A program made the position numbers and the translations under genes. A stretch of 64,000 nucleotides of DNA from Saccharospirillum sp965652395 (GTDB taxonomy: Bacteria; Pseudomonadota; Gammaproteobacteria; Pseudomonadales; Natronospirillaceae), in NCBI GenBank assembly GCA_965652395.1, contig CBFGUW010000004.1, forward strand, positions 100,648 to 164,647, in the 5' to 3' direction. How positions within the stretch are numbered: position 1 is the first letter of the stretch; each line of letters opens with the position of its first letter. Below the pieces are notes generated by a model. The model saw nothing but the letters and a program-made list of their open reading frames with translations. It made no database searches and was not told the origin of the DNA. This document shows positions 9,189 to 17,855 of this stretch, in pieces.

Positions 9189-9428
9189 AGGAAAATCAAT
9201 ATCTTGAAGGTGGCATCACCGGACAGCCGAGGATACCTTAATTTCCCCTCGGCGGACAGTCGGGGACGGGGGCCGAACAGCGATAGAGCGAGGTCTACTT
9301 GAATGCCAATGCTCCGCCCTTACCATAGACTGAAGATTTAGACCCGGCCAAAAAATGGTCATTGTGAGCCAAGGGCACCGGGTTAACGTATTGAACACCA
9401 AAACAGCGACACATTCTAAGGACATTCC
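9189..9428. promoter_or_regulatory. Divergent promoter region between jetA and bcp
   Basis: This 240-bp gap must hold the promoters for the Wadjet operon and for bcp. A 7-bp inverted repeat (GCCGAGG at 9226-9232, CCTCGGC at 9247-9253) lies on the jetA side, and GGACAG recurs in the same area (9221, 9254). A purine-rich ribosome site (AAGGAC) precedes bcp. No convincing -35/-10 pair or known operator was recognised. Confidence 0.35.
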
Positions 9429-9905
9429 ATGAGCCAATTGACTCTCCCCAAGGCCGGCACACCGGCCCCTAAGTTCAGCACGGTCAACCAAAACAGTCAG
9501 GAGGTCTCCCTGGCCGACTTTCAGGGCAAGAAGGTAGTGCTCTACTTTTATCCCAAAGCCATGACCCCAGGATGCACCACCCAAGCCTGTGGCCTGCGAG
9601 ACTCCAAGGCCGAGCTCGAGAAGCGCAACGCGATTGCCCTCGGCATCAGCCCCGACGCCCCCAAGCGTCTGAAGAAATTCATCGAGAAAGAAGGCCTGAA
9701 CTTCGACCTGTTGAGCGACGAAGACCATAGCATCGCCGATGCCTTTGGCGTCTGGGGCCTGAAAAAGTTCATGGGGCGGGAATATGACGGTATTCACCGC
9801 ATCACCTTCATCATCGATGAAAAAGGCAACATCGCCCACGTTATGGAAAAGGTCAAAACAAAAACCCATCACGAGGACGTTCTGGCCATCCTCGACGACC
9901 TTTGA
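9429..9905 (+). CDS. bcp: Bcp, thioredoxin-dependent thiol peroxidase
   Basis: The 158-aa protein is a peroxiredoxin of the BCP/PrxQ class that reduces hydrogen and organic peroxides using thioredoxin. The catalytic motif is intact, with the peroxidatic cysteine C49 (TPGCT) and the likely resolving cysteine C54 five residues later, the PrxQ arrangement. The thioredoxin fold spans the whole length. The ATG is preceded by AAGGAC. It is first in a plus-strand series with folX and asparaginase and diverges from the Wadjet operon. Confidence 0.96.
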   Translation: MSQLTLPKAGTPAPKFSTVNQNSQEVSLADFQGKKVVLYFYPKAMTPGCTTQACGLRDSKAELEKRNAIALGISPDAPKRLKKFIEKEGLNFDLLSDEDHSIADAFGVWGLKKFMGREYDGIHRITFIIDEKGNIAHVMEKVKTKTHHEDVLAILDDL

Positions 9906-9925
9906 CCTTAAATAGGAAGACGCGC

Positions 9926-10303
9926 ATGATCCGCGAAAACACCGAAGCCTGTATCCGCATTAAAGACCTCCGGCTGCGCACCTTTGTCGGCATCAAGGAG
10001 GAGGAGATCAGGAACAAGCAGGACGTCCTGCTGAACATCACCATTCGCTTCGACGCCAGCGACGCCATCCATTCCACCGAAATCGAAGATACGCTCAACT
10101 ACCGTTCCATCTGCAAGGAAATCATCGAATTCGTCGAAGGCAATCGCTTCCTGTTACTGGAACGCATGACCCATGAGGTGTTGGCATTGATCATGGCACA
10201 CGCCGAGGTCCGCTTCGCCGAAGTTGAAATCGACAAACCCCATGCATTGCGTTTCGCCGAATCGGTCTCCATAGCCCTGAGCGCCGAGCGCCGACCGGAC
10301 TGA
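9926..10303 (+). CDS. folX: FolX, dihydroneopterin triphosphate 2'-epimerase
   Basis: The 125-aa protein belongs to the tunnelling-fold FolB/FolX family. The segments LRLRTFVGIKEEE, LNYRSICK and VEIDKPHALRFAESVS match FolX more closely than FolB. FolX converts 7,8-dihydroneopterin triphosphate to the monapterin epimer. The ATG at 9926 follows an AGGAAG ribosome site; an in-frame TTG at 9902 overlapping the bcp stop is less likely. bcp ends only 20 bases upstream, so the two are probably cotranscribed. FolB activity is the main alternative. Confidence 0.88.
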   Translation: MIRENTEACIRIKDLRLRTFVGIKEEEIRNKQDVLLNITIRFDASDAIHSTEIEDTLNYRSICKEIIEFVEGNRFLLLERMTHEVLALIMAHAEVRFAEVEIDKPHALRFAESVSIALSAERRPD

Positions 10304-10366
10304 TGTTGCATGCCCGCCGCATCAATGGTTTGATACGCCGCTTTCAAAATCAGGATGTCAGCGGGC

Positions 10367-11341
10367 ATGGCACATTATCGGATCATCAACACCGGCGGCA
10401 CCATCGGCATGGCCGCCACCGACCAGGGTTTGGCGCCACAGCCGGGCCTGTTGCGTGAACAACTCGCCAACCACCCGGAGCTGAGTGCTTGGCGCGGCCA
10501 TCAACTCTCGTGGGAGGAGTGGGAACCGCTCATCGATTCATCGAACGTCCGCCCCGGCCACTGGTATCAGCTCCGAGACCAGATTCTGGCCGCCGATGCC
10601 GACGCCGTCCTGGTGATTCACGGCACCGATACACTGGCCTATACCGCCTCCGCCCTGAGCTTTCTACTAGCCGGCAGCGACAAAACCGTTGTCATTACAG
10701 GCTCCATGAAGCCACTGTCCCAGCCTCAGAACGACGGCATCGACAACCTCAATACCGCCCTTAAGGCATTGGAAACCGGCCGTAAGGAAGTCTGCGTCGC
10801 CTTCTCCGGTCAATTGTTGCCCGCCAGCCGTATCACCAAGGCCGACACCACAGCGGACCAGGCCTTCCTGACCCCGAATTGGGATGAATCCTTGTGGACT
10901 TTACCACCGGCACGCCCCGAGCAACCGCTGAACAAAGGCTGGCGCCCGGCAGCCATCGGTCTGCAAACGCTGTTTCCGGGTATGCCGATGGACGGCCTGA
11001 TGAGTATGGTCGAACGCAACTACCGCGCCCTGGTACTGAACACCTACGGCAGCGGTAATGTAATGAATGAAGACGCTATGCGCCGGATTTTAAGTCGTGC
11101 CATGGATCAACGCATTCCGGTGTTCATCCGCAGCCAGTGTCTCTTTGGTGAAGTTCATCTGGGCCAGTACGCCGCCGGTAATCTACTGACTGAGATCGGC
11201 GCCGTTTCCTGTGGCGGCATGACGCTGGAAGCCGTCATCACCAAGTTGCAGGTCCTGTGTTCGGAATACGACAGCGCCGATGAAATCGTCCAGGGCTTCA
11301 AAAAGCCTTGGGCACGGGAATGGCAATCGCTGGCTGGCTGA
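10367..11341 (+). CDS. ansA: Type I (cytoplasmic) L-asparaginase
   Basis: The product is about 324 aa and hydrolyses asparagine to aspartate and ammonia. The first catalytic threonine motif INTGGTIGM is at the N terminus, and the second, HGTDTL, follows a VLVIHG strand. No signal peptide is present, consistent with the cytoplasmic type I enzyme. ATG at 10367 is chosen because an AGGA lies about 11 bases upstream; ATG at 10355 (four extra residues) has AGG directly against it. The C-terminal domain ends at the normal length. Confidence 0.92.
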   Translation: MAHYRIINTGGTIGMAATDQGLAPQPGLLREQLANHPELSAWRGHQLSWEEWEPLIDSSNVRPGHWYQLRDQILAADADAVLVIHGTDTLAYTASALSFLLAGSDKTVVITGSMKPLSQPQNDGIDNLNTALKALETGRKEVCVAFSGQLLPASRITKADTTADQAFLTPNWDESLWTLPPARPEQPLNKGWRPAAIGLQTLFPGMPMDGLMSMVERNYRALVLNTYGSGNVMNEDAMRRILSRAMDQRIPVFIRSQCLFGEVHLGQYAAGNLLTEIGAVSCGGMTLEAVITKLQVLCSEYDSADEIVQGFKKPWAREWQSLAG

Positions 11342-11415
11342 CACCGGCCGTGTGGTTCCCTGGCTGAGTCGATATAATGCCAAGCCAATCCTCATTAACC
11401 AGTACAGGAGCCACC

Positions 11416-11814
11416 ATGACACTGGGTACCTGGACACCGAACCAAGACCAACCCACCCCGCCGGGCTCCGACGCCCTACGTGCAGCGGCTCAATTGGGCA
11501 CTGAACAGGCCGAGGCGTTCCCCAAACAGCCAACGCCCGACGTCGATAGTCTGCAACCCTGGATGCGCCAGTCCCGCCAGAACTGGGCCCCACTGCTCTT
11601 CCCTTTACCCAATGAAGAACTGGTCCAGTTGGTTCGCTTCTTCACCCTGGCGGAACAGCATTGGGCTGGATGGGAAGGCAACGATAAGAACCCCGTAGTA
11701 TGGATCTGCAAAGAGTTGAAGCAAAGGGATGCCTTCCCCGATGCCGACCTGATCCATTGGATCAAAGCCCATACCGAAAACCGCTACCTGCCCTACGGTA
11801 ACCCCCTGGCATGA
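11416..11814 (+). CDS. Conserved hypothetical protein, tryptophan-rich
   Basis: This 132-aa protein starts at an ATG with a good AGGAG site at 11406-11410. Residues 1-60 are proline- and polar-rich and probably flexible; residues 60-130 form a compact helical-looking part with AEQHWAGWEG, PVVWICKELKQR and a WIKAHTENRYLPYG tail. I recall similar short proteins with this tail in Pseudomonas and relatives, but no function. The stop overlaps the hrpB start (ATGA), so it is probably cotranslated with the helicase gene. Confidence 0.75.
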   Translation: MTLGTWTPNQDQPTPPGSDALRAAAQLGTEQAEAFPKQPTPDVDSLQPWMRQSRQNWAPLLFPLPNEELVQLVRFFTLAEQHWAGWEGNDKNPVVWICKELKQRDAFPDADLIHWIKAHTENRYLPYGNPLA

Positions 11815-14186
11815 TGCCCACCCTGCCCGTCGATGCCATTCGCGAATCGGTATTGGCTCACTGGCGCGCGCAGGGGTGTCTGGTTCAGTCTCCACCCGGG
11901 TCGGGCAAAACCACCCGCATCCCGCTCTGGTTGCTGGAAGAAAGCGATCAGGAAGTGGTCCTGCTGCTCCCCCGGCGATTACCGGTTCAATTGGCGGCCC
12001 GCCGACTCGCGGACCAGTTGAATGAATCCGTGGGTGGGCGTGTCGGCTACCGCTTGAGAGACGACAGCCGGACCGGGCCTTCCACCCGGCTGACGGTGAC
12101 CACCTATGGTGCTTTTATCCGCCGTCTGCAGCACGACCCGGGTCTGGACGGTGTAGGTACCGTTATTCTCGATGAATTTCATGAACGGCAGTTGGATCAG
12201 GATACCTGCCTCACCCTGCTCCACGCCTGTCGGGAGCTGTTTCGAGACGACCTTAAACTCTTGGTGATGTCGGCGACCCTCACCCTGGATACGCTGCAAA
12301 AGGCGCTCCGGCTCCCCCGGATGGAATCCGATGGTGAACTTCATCCACTAACGCTTCATTACCGACCGACTGAGCAACACCACTGGCCGAAAGCCCTGGT
12401 ACAGGCGGTTACAGAAGCCCGAGCCCATTCGCCCGGCCACCAATTGGTATTTCTACCGGGGCTTCGGGCCATAGAAGAGGTCGCCAACCTTTTACCGGCG
12501 GACATCCCTTATTGCATTGTTCATAGTCAGGTCGCCCAGGATGGCCTCTATGAACGGCTCGAACAGGCCGAGCCCACCGTCATTCTCAGCACCAATATCG
12601 CGGAAAGCAGCGTGACGCTGCCCGGTGTGCGCACGGTGATCGATCTGGGCCGGGAACGTTACCCGCAAATACACCCGGTTACCGGCTTGACCGAACTCAA
12701 GACCCGCCGCATCAGCAAATCCAGCGCCGTGCAGCGTGCGGGGCGGGCCGCCCGTCTGGGTCCCGGCGACTGTTACCGGCTCTGGAGCAAGACCGAGCAG
12801 GACAGTCTGGCGCCCGATCAGCCACCTGAAATCACCGCCGCCGACCTGACTTCGCTGGTACTCACGCTAAAAGTGTGGGGGCTGGAGCAGGATGAGGCCT
12901 TCTGGCTCACTCCGCCCTCCGCAGGGCGATGGGCCGTGGCGGAAAGCCGATTGAAAGACTGGGGCGCACTGGATGATCAGGGACAGGTGACTGAACAAGG
13001 CCGCGTTCTCGACCAGCTCGGACTGGAGCCGCCGCTGGCCCAATTGATACTGACCGGTCGGCGGTACGACCAGGAAGCGGAGGCCCTGTGGTTGGCCGCC
13101 TGCCAAGCCACAGACACCCCACTTCCGGCCCCCGTACAGGACGCCTTCGCGAAGGCCGTTCAGCACCCCGACCCCTCGTTAAAGCGGGAAGCTTCAAGGC
13201 TGGCGAAGAGACTTAATACGGCACTGGACCAACCCCGGACAGCCCCCTCGGATGCCGTTCTCATTGAAGCCTGGCCTCATCGCCTGATTCGGATGGATGC
13301 CCAGGGCCGCGCCACCCTGGCCAATGGACGTGAAGTCAAATTCCGGGCGCATGAATCCGGTTGGCAATGGGCCGTACTGCTCAGCGGACAAGACAAAGGC
13401 AGCTACCTGCTGGCCGATTCACTCTGGCCGTTGGATTCCCAGGCAGTATTTACCCATCTGCCGGAACGCAAAACCCTGTCTTTCGACCCAAGCAGAAAGC
13501 AGGGTCAATTTCTGGAACACCGCTGGCTGGGGTCCTTCCTCTTGAGCGAAACTCCGGTTACGCCGGACACCCAAAGCCGAGTAGCCGCCTGGGCGGGCTG
13601 GCTGGAACACCAACCGTTGGATCGCTGGCCCAATATTCACAAAGCCGCCTCCTGGCTGGAGCGTTGTCGGCTCCTGGCCCGGCTCGACCCGGATTGGCCT
13701 GAGCCTCCACAATCAAGCGAGCTGGTCGGCATCACCATGCCTTACCTCAATGGCTTAAAACGTCTGAACGAACTTGACCCTCTCCCGGTCCTGGAAGCCT
13801 GGCTGGGTTACGACGCCAACCGCACACTCAACGCCCTCTGCCCCACTCATTGGCAGGCGCCTTCCGGCCGGGACTGTGAATTGATTTACGATGCCGCCCA
13901 CGAACGGGTCAGCGCGGCGTTAAAGCTTCAGGAAGCGTTCGGACTGTCCCAAAGCCCGAGCCTGGCGCAGGGAAAGCTATCGACCACCCTGGAGTTGCAG
14001 GCTCCGAACGGCCGACCGCTCGCACAAGTCACGGATTTGCCGCATTTCTGGTGTAACATCTATCCCGACGTCCGCAAAGAGATGCGGGGCCGCTACAACA
14101 AACACCCCTGGCCGGAAGACCCGCTGAACGCCCCGGCGACCCGGGCCACCAACCGGCAACTGCGAAATGCACAGGAACCGTCATGA
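11811..14186 (+). CDS. hrpB: HrpB, DEAH-box ATP-dependent helicase
   Basis: The 791-aa protein has the HrpB order: RecA-like domain 1 with Walker A PPGSGKTTR, the LDEFHER form of the DEAH box and SAT; domain 2 with the QRAGRAAR motif; then the helicase-associated HA2 region and the HrpB-specific C-terminal domain ending in HPWPEDPL and a TN(R) tail. It is a predicted NTP-dependent RNA or DNA helicase; its cellular substrate is not established. The start overlaps the preceding gene and the end overlaps dgkA, giving a coupled three-gene run. It is close to full family length. Confidence 0.95.
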   Translation: MMPTLPVDAIRESVLAHWRAQGCLVQSPPGSGKTTRIPLWLLEESDQEVVLLLPRRLPVQLAARRLADQLNESVGGRVGYRLRDDSRTGPSTRLTVTTYGAFIRRLQHDPGLDGVGTVILDEFHERQLDQDTCLTLLHACRELFRDDLKLLVMSATLTLDTLQKALRLPRMESDGELHPLTLHYRPTEQHHWPKALVQAVTEARAHSPGHQLVFLPGLRAIEEVANLLPADIPYCIVHSQVAQDGLYERLEQAEPTVILSTNIAESSVTLPGVRTVIDLGRERYPQIHPVTGLTELKTRRISKSSAVQRAGRAARLGPGDCYRLWSKTEQDSLAPDQPPEITAADLTSLVLTLKVWGLEQDEAFWLTPPSAGRWAVAESRLKDWGALDDQGQVTEQGRVLDQLGLEPPLAQLILTGRRYDQEAEALWLAACQATDTPLPAPVQDAFAKAVQHPDPSLKREASRLAKRLNTALDQPRTAPSDAVLIEAWPHRLIRMDAQGRATLANGREVKFRAHESGWQWAVLLSGQDKGSYLLADSLWPLDSQAVFTHLPERKTLSFDPSRKQGQFLEHRWLGSFLLSETPVTPDTQSRVAAWAGWLEHQPLDRWPNIHKAASWLERCRLLARLDPDWPEPPQSSELVGITMPYLNGLKRLNELDPLPVLEAWLGYDANRTLNALCPTHWQAPSGRDCELIYDAAHERVSAALKLQEAFGLSQSPSLAQGKLSTTLELQAPNGRPLAQVTDLPHFWCNIYPDVRKEMRGRYNKHPWPEDPLNAPATRATNRQLRNAQEPS

Positions 14187-14566
14187 CCGAAGTACGCAAA
14201 CCCCAGGCCGTCGGCCTGCGCCGCCTGCTCAACGCCTCCCGCTACAGCGCGCAGGGCCTGCGTAGCGCTTTCCACTACGAAGCCGCCTTCCGCCAGGAAA
14301 CCTGGCTGCTGTTGATCGGAACACCCTGCGCTTTTTGGCTGGCCACCAGCCTATGGCAGGCAGCATTGCTCATTGCCAGCCTGTTATTGATCATGGTCGT
14401 GGAAATGGTGAACAGTGCCCTGGAATCCCTGGTGGACAGGGTGGGAACGGACTTTCATGAACTTTCGGGACGCACCAAGGACATGGGATCGGCCGCCGTG
14501 CTGTTGACGATCCTGATTGCGGTCTTGCTTTGGGCCGCCGCGCTGTGGCAACGGCTGATGGTGTAG
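14183..14566 (+). CDS. dgkA: DgkA, diacylglycerol kinase (integral membrane)
   Basis: The 127-aa protein has the three-helix topology of DgkA and the core motif VEMVNSALESLVDRV, with the downstream KDMGSAAV segment. It phosphorylates diacylglycerol released during periplasmic glucan or lipid turnover, returning it to phosphatidic acid at the inner membrane. The start overlaps hrpB by four bases. The family's E and D residues in the ExxNxxxE...KD motif are present. Confidence 0.95.
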   Translation: MTEVRKPQAVGLRRLLNASRYSAQGLRSAFHYEAAFRQETWLLLIGTPCAFWLATSLWQAALLIASLLLIMVVEMVNSALESLVDRVGTDFHELSGRTKDMGSAAVLLTILIAVLLWAAALWQRLMV

Positions 14567-14582
14567 CCAGGGTTACGAACGG

Positions 14583-14981
14583 TCAGACCCGGGCAAAGTC
14601 CCGGTAGGGCCATACGGTGGCGGGACGATCCTCCACCCGCTCGATCAGCCCGAAATCTCGTTCGATATGGGTCATGATCAGCATGGCCAGTTCAAATTCG
14701 GACTGTTCATCCAGGCCGCTGCCCGTCACGGCAAAGCACACGCGCCTACGGGTTCGCAAAGTGGCACGCACCGCGACATTCTCGGTACAAAACCGGGTGA
14801 CAAAGTCTTTAAGGCGTTCGGGTTGATTAACGACGTCCGTGAGGGTCAAGGTCCATACGCGCTCCCAGCAATTGGCGGCCAGTCGAATGCGCGGTGGTAG
14901 AGGCGGATAGTCATGCTCATTGTACTCGGGTACATGTAAGCGGCTGACGTTGGCGTCTGTCCTGGATTTCGCTTCTGACAT
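14583..14981 (-). CDS. Hypothetical protein
   Basis: The 132-aa protein has no signal peptide or membrane segment. It contains a conserved-looking start (PPLPPRIRLAANCWERVW), an arginine-rich middle (RATLRTRRRVCF) and a C-terminal acidic helix. ATG at 14981 with AGGG about ten bases upstream is preferred over the TTG at 15002. It converges on dgkA with a 16-bp gap. I do not recognise a family; the arginine-rich part could suggest nucleic-acid contact, but this is speculation. Confidence 0.6.
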   Translation of the reverse strand: MSEAKSRTDANVSRLHVPEYNEHDYPPLPPRIRLAANCWERVWTLTLTDVVNQPERLKDFVTRFCTENVAVRATLRTRRRVCFAVTGSGLDEQSEFELAMLIMTHIERDFGLIERVEDRPATVWPYRDFARV

Positions 14982-15138
14982 CTTTGCCCTGCTTGGTTGC
15001 AAAAAGGCGAATTCAACTCTTAATCAGCAATACGGGAAATGACGATACCGCTCATCAGAGATCTTATTACTTTTGGTAAACTCCTTTTTAATGTATCCCT
15101 GAATAAAAAGTAACCTATACACTTTCGCGATAATGTCA

Positions 15139-15162
15139 AATCCTATCCCTCGGGATAGGATT
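15139..15162. terminator. Perfect 11-bp hairpin downstream of the ArsR-type gene
   Basis: AATCCTATCCC at 15139-15149 pairs perfectly with GGGATAGGATT at 15152-15162 across a two-base loop. On the minus strand, which is the strand of the ArsR-type gene, it is followed by TTTGACATTAT, a weak T-rich tail. It could be an intrinsic terminator or an operator. It lies in a 246-bp gap in which no gene was seen. Confidence 0.45.
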
Positions 15163-15227
15163 CCAATATTCCAAAACGTGAATGGTTTCATGCTGCCAGT
15201 GGGCTTGAAACCCCTTTCAATATAACC

Positions 15228-15542
15228 TCAACGACAATAAAGCTGATATAACACACCGATAACCTGCTCCACTTCCGGGCTGTTCATTCGGTAATAAACC
15301 GTTTGCGCCTCCTTTCGGACCGCCACCAGGCCCTCTTTGCGCAGGCGGGCCAGATGCTGTGATAGGGCCGACTGACTTAACGCCACCCTATCGTTAATTT
15401 GTGTGACTGACTTCTCCCCACCAAGCAGATTACAAAGAATCAGCAGGCGACATTCATTACTTAATGCTTTCAGTAAACGTGAAGCCTGTCCGGCTTTTTC
15501 TTCCATGTCGGACAGCGACACTCGGGTTTCGTTCAATTCCAT
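15228..15542 (-). CDS. ArsR/SmtB-family repressor, BigR/SqrR-like (sulfide or redox sensing)
   Basis: The 104-aa protein is one winged-helix domain with the recognition helix LSQSALSQHLARLR. It lacks the usual metal-binding CxC of ArsR. It has cysteines at C37 (LLILCNLL) and C103 (YQLYCR), 66 residues apart, the same spacing as the two redox-active cysteines of SqrR/BigR persulfide sensors. ATG at 15542 has a GGGAGAG ribosome site; the longer frame upstream is not needed. It diverges from the RDD protein gene, which may be its target. No sulfide-oxidation gene lies next to it. Confidence 0.82.
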   Translation of the reverse strand: MELNETRVSLSDMEEKAGQASRLLKALSNECRLLILCNLLGGEKSVTQINDRVALSQSALSQHLARLRKEGLVAVRKEAQTVYYRMNSPEVEQVIGVLYQLYCR

Positions 15543-15560
15543 AGAGTCTCTCCCAGGGCT

Positions 15561-15578
15561 CGTTCGGATATCATAACG
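15561..15578. promoter_or_regulatory. GATATC-centred palindrome between the ArsR-type gene and the RDD gene
   Basis: CGTTCGGATATCATAACG is an imperfect 18-bp palindrome: CGTT and AACG arms around a perfect GATATC core. It lies 19 bp upstream of the regulator's ATG inside the divergent intergenic region, the position expected for an autoregulatory operator. It does not match a known SqrR consensus that I can recall, so binding is inferred from symmetry and place only. Confidence 0.4.
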
Positions 15579-15644
15579 AAGTTGGCAGCGCTGCGGGAAT
15601 CCATTAGTCTCCCCGATCGCCCGGTTCTGCTTGAGAAGGTTCCC

Positions 15645-16106
15645 ATGACTGCCCCACAACCCCGCCCCCCCGGTTTGATTCACCTGATCGGTTCCTTGGT
15701 TTACGACTGGCTCGTCCTGGCCGGCGTGCTGATGTTGGCCGGTTTTCTGGCGGTGGCGATTAATAAAACCCTGACCGGACAGGATGCCATCCCCCCCGGT
15801 GATCCTTTATTCGCCTTATGGAACCTGCTTATCGTCTACTTTTATTTTGTGGGGTTCTGGCTGACCAAACGGCAAACGGTCGGCATGAGAGTCTGGCGGC
15901 TTCATATCGTCTCCACGAACGACAGGCCGCTTGGCTGGATGCATTGCACCCTCAGAATTGTGACCGCTGTACCGGCCTGGGGTCTGTTGATGGCCGGGGT
16001 GCTTTGGCGTTATACCAATACAGCCCGTCACAGTTGGCAGGACAGCGCCAGTTGGACAACCTTTCTGCATACGCCCAAAGTCAAGAAAGTAAAAGCAACG
16101 GCCTGA
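15645..16106 (+). CDS. RDD-family membrane protein
   Basis: The 153-aa protein has three predicted membrane helices (about residues 15-40, 60-78 and 107-125). It has RDD-family marks: a first helix opening with an aspartate (YDWLVLAG), a TKRQTVGMRVWRLHIV core and a C-terminal HSWQDSAS segment. Family members are implicated in small-ion transport, but substrate is unknown. ATG at 15645 follows a GAGAAGG site. It is divergent from the BigR/SqrR-like regulator. The C terminus is short and lysine-rich. Confidence 0.82.
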   Translation: MTAPQPRPPGLIHLIGSLVYDWLVLAGVLMLAGFLAVAINKTLTGQDAIPPGDPLFALWNLLIVYFYFVGFWLTKRQTVGMRVWRLHIVSTNDRPLGWMHCTLRIVTAVPAWGLLMAGVLWRYTNTARHSWQDSASWTTFLHTPKVKKVKATA

Positions 16107-16257
16107 CCGCAGGCGTTCGCACAGCATGACAGTTTTGCCCGGTTGATTTACCCCGGAATTTCCCGCCAAAACCTGCCCACTCAAGCAGGCTTTCGCTATG
16201 ATGGTGGCCGACAACCTACGTTTCGCCTTGTTTTTTCCTGCAGCACATGGAGACAGT

Positions 16258-17730
16258 ATGCAATTTTCAGTGAATGCGGGCTCTATTGAGTCCATCGACA
16301 CCGATGCACTGGTGGTCTTTCACTTCGAAGACGAAGACACCGCCACCCTGACCAGCCTGGCTGGTATCCACAAAGCCCTCATTTCCCGCCTGCGCGACAA
16401 CAACCTGATCTCGGCCAAATTAGGCCAGGCAACTCCCATACTTGGCCATACCGACCTACCGGCCGGTCAGATCATTTTCATCGGCGCCGGGAAACAGTCC
16501 GAATTCGGAGAAAACCAGTTCGTAAAAACACTCAAGGCCACATCCGACGCCTTGAAAAATGCCGGAGTCGGTTCGGCCACTCTTGCGCTGGACGACATCA
16601 AACCCCGTGAACGAACCGTGCAATGGAGCGCGGAGAAAGCGACCGAGCTGTTGCTGACCGGGCTGTATCAATACGACACCACCAAATCGAAAAAAGCCGA
16701 AGCCAACAAGCTGGAAGCCATCGCCTTTCTCGCCGGGGAACAAAACCTGGATCTGGCGATAAAGACCGGCAAGGCACTGGCCCACGGCAAAAACGTTGCC
16801 CGCGAACTGGGTGACCTGCCCGCCAACATCTGTAATTCGCTCTATCTGGCTGAACAGGCCCAGAACCTGGCCGACGCCTACGACGAAATCAGCGTCGAGA
16901 TACTGGGCCAAGAGGAAATGGAAGCACTCGGCATGGGTTCCTACCTGGCCGTCACCCAGGGCAGTGCCAACCCGCCGCGCCTGATCGTCATGAAGTATCA
17001 GGGCGGCGCGGCCGATCAGAAACCTCACGTTCTGGTCGGCAAAGGCCTGACATTCGACGCCGGTGGCATCTCTCTGAAACCGGCGCAAGGCATGGAAGAC
17101 ATGAAATACGACATGCTCGGCGCCGCCTCCGTATTCGGCACGCTGAACACTATCGCCGAACTCAAGCCGGCCATCAACGTCATTGGCGTGGTCGCAGCGG
17201 CGGAAAACATGTGCTCCGGCACCGCCACCCGCCCGGGCGACGTCGTTACCAGCATGTCGGGCAAGACCATCGAGATCATCAACACCGACGCCGAAGGCCG
17301 GTTGGTGCTGTGCGACGCACTCACCTATGTCGAACGTTTCGACCCTGCCACCGTGATCGACATCGCCACCCTCACCGGCGCCATCGTCATTGGCCTCGGT
17401 CATCACCCCACCGCCGTCTACGCCAACGACGAAGAACTGCAACAGCAGTTGATCAGCGCAGGCAAAGCCAATTGGGATAGAGGCTGGCCGATGCCCCTGT
17501 GGGAAGATTATCGCGAAGAACTCGACAGCCCCTTCGCCGATTTGCGCAACATCGGTCAGGGCCGCGCCGGTGGCTCCATCACCGCCGCCACCTTCCTCGC
17601 GGAATTCACCCAATCGTTCAAATGGGCGCATCTCGACATCGCCGGTACCGGTTGGACCTCCGCCAAAGAAGGCGCCACCGGCCGCCCGGTCGGCATGCTA
17701 ACCCAATACCTGCTCGACCGCCTGCGCTGA
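16258..17730 (+). CDS. pepA: PepA, leucyl aminopeptidase (M17)
   Basis: The product is 490 aa. The catalytic C-terminal domain shows VGKGLTFDAGGISLKP, the NTDAEGRLVL metal-binding signature and a KYDMLGAA segment, all M17 landmarks. It removes N-terminal residues from peptides in the cytoplasm as a two-metal hexamer; some relatives also bind DNA. ATG at 16258 has a GGAG site; an upstream in-frame ATG at 16198 would add residues not typical of the family. pepA-holC-valS is a conserved gammaproteobacterial order. Confidence 0.96.
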   Translation: MQFSVNAGSIESIDTDALVVFHFEDEDTATLTSLAGIHKALISRLRDNNLISAKLGQATPILGHTDLPAGQIIFIGAGKQSEFGENQFVKTLKATSDALKNAGVGSATLALDDIKPRERTVQWSAEKATELLLTGLYQYDTTKSKKAEANKLEAIAFLAGEQNLDLAIKTGKALAHGKNVARELGDLPANICNSLYLAEQAQNLADAYDEISVEILGQEEMEALGMGSYLAVTQGSANPPRLIVMKYQGGAADQKPHVLVGKGLTFDAGGISLKPAQGMEDMKYDMLGAASVFGTLNTIAELKPAINVIGVVAAAENMCSGTATRPGDVVTSMSGKTIEIINTDAEGRLVLCDALTYVERFDPATVIDIATLTGAIVIGLGHHPTAVYANDEELQQQLISAGKANWDRGWPMPLWEDYREELDSPFADLRNIGQGRAGGSITAATFLAEFTQSFKWAHLDIAGTGWTSAKEGATGRPVGMLTQYLLDRLR

Positions 17731-17739
17731 GTCAGGCCC

Positions 17740-17760
17740 CGGGGTGGTTCCACCACCCCG
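17740..17760. terminator. Strong GC hairpin after pepA
   Basis: CGGGGTGGT (17740-17748) pairs perfectly with ACCACCCCG (17752-17760) over a three-base loop, starting ten bases after the pepA stop. There is no U-tract behind it, so it may be a processing or attenuation hairpin between pepA and holC rather than a full terminator. Confidence 0.45.
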
Positions 17761-17855
17761 ACCACGCTTCACATTATCACCCTTCTCATCGTTCGGGAGT
17801 TCCCCTAAGCCAGCTCCATTGGTTAACATGGTGAAAAACCAACGAAACCTCATTC

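Noticed and set aside
7959..9302. 447-residue open frame on the plus strand opposite jetA
   Set aside because: It lies fully antisense to a well-supported gene, has no recognisable domain, and long antisense frames are expected in GC-rich coding DNA.
16456..17631. 391-residue open frame on the minus strand opposite pepA
   Set aside because: Its composition (Gly, Val, Phe, Asp-rich, no family) is what results from reading a GC3-rich gene backwards; pepA has all M17 motifs.
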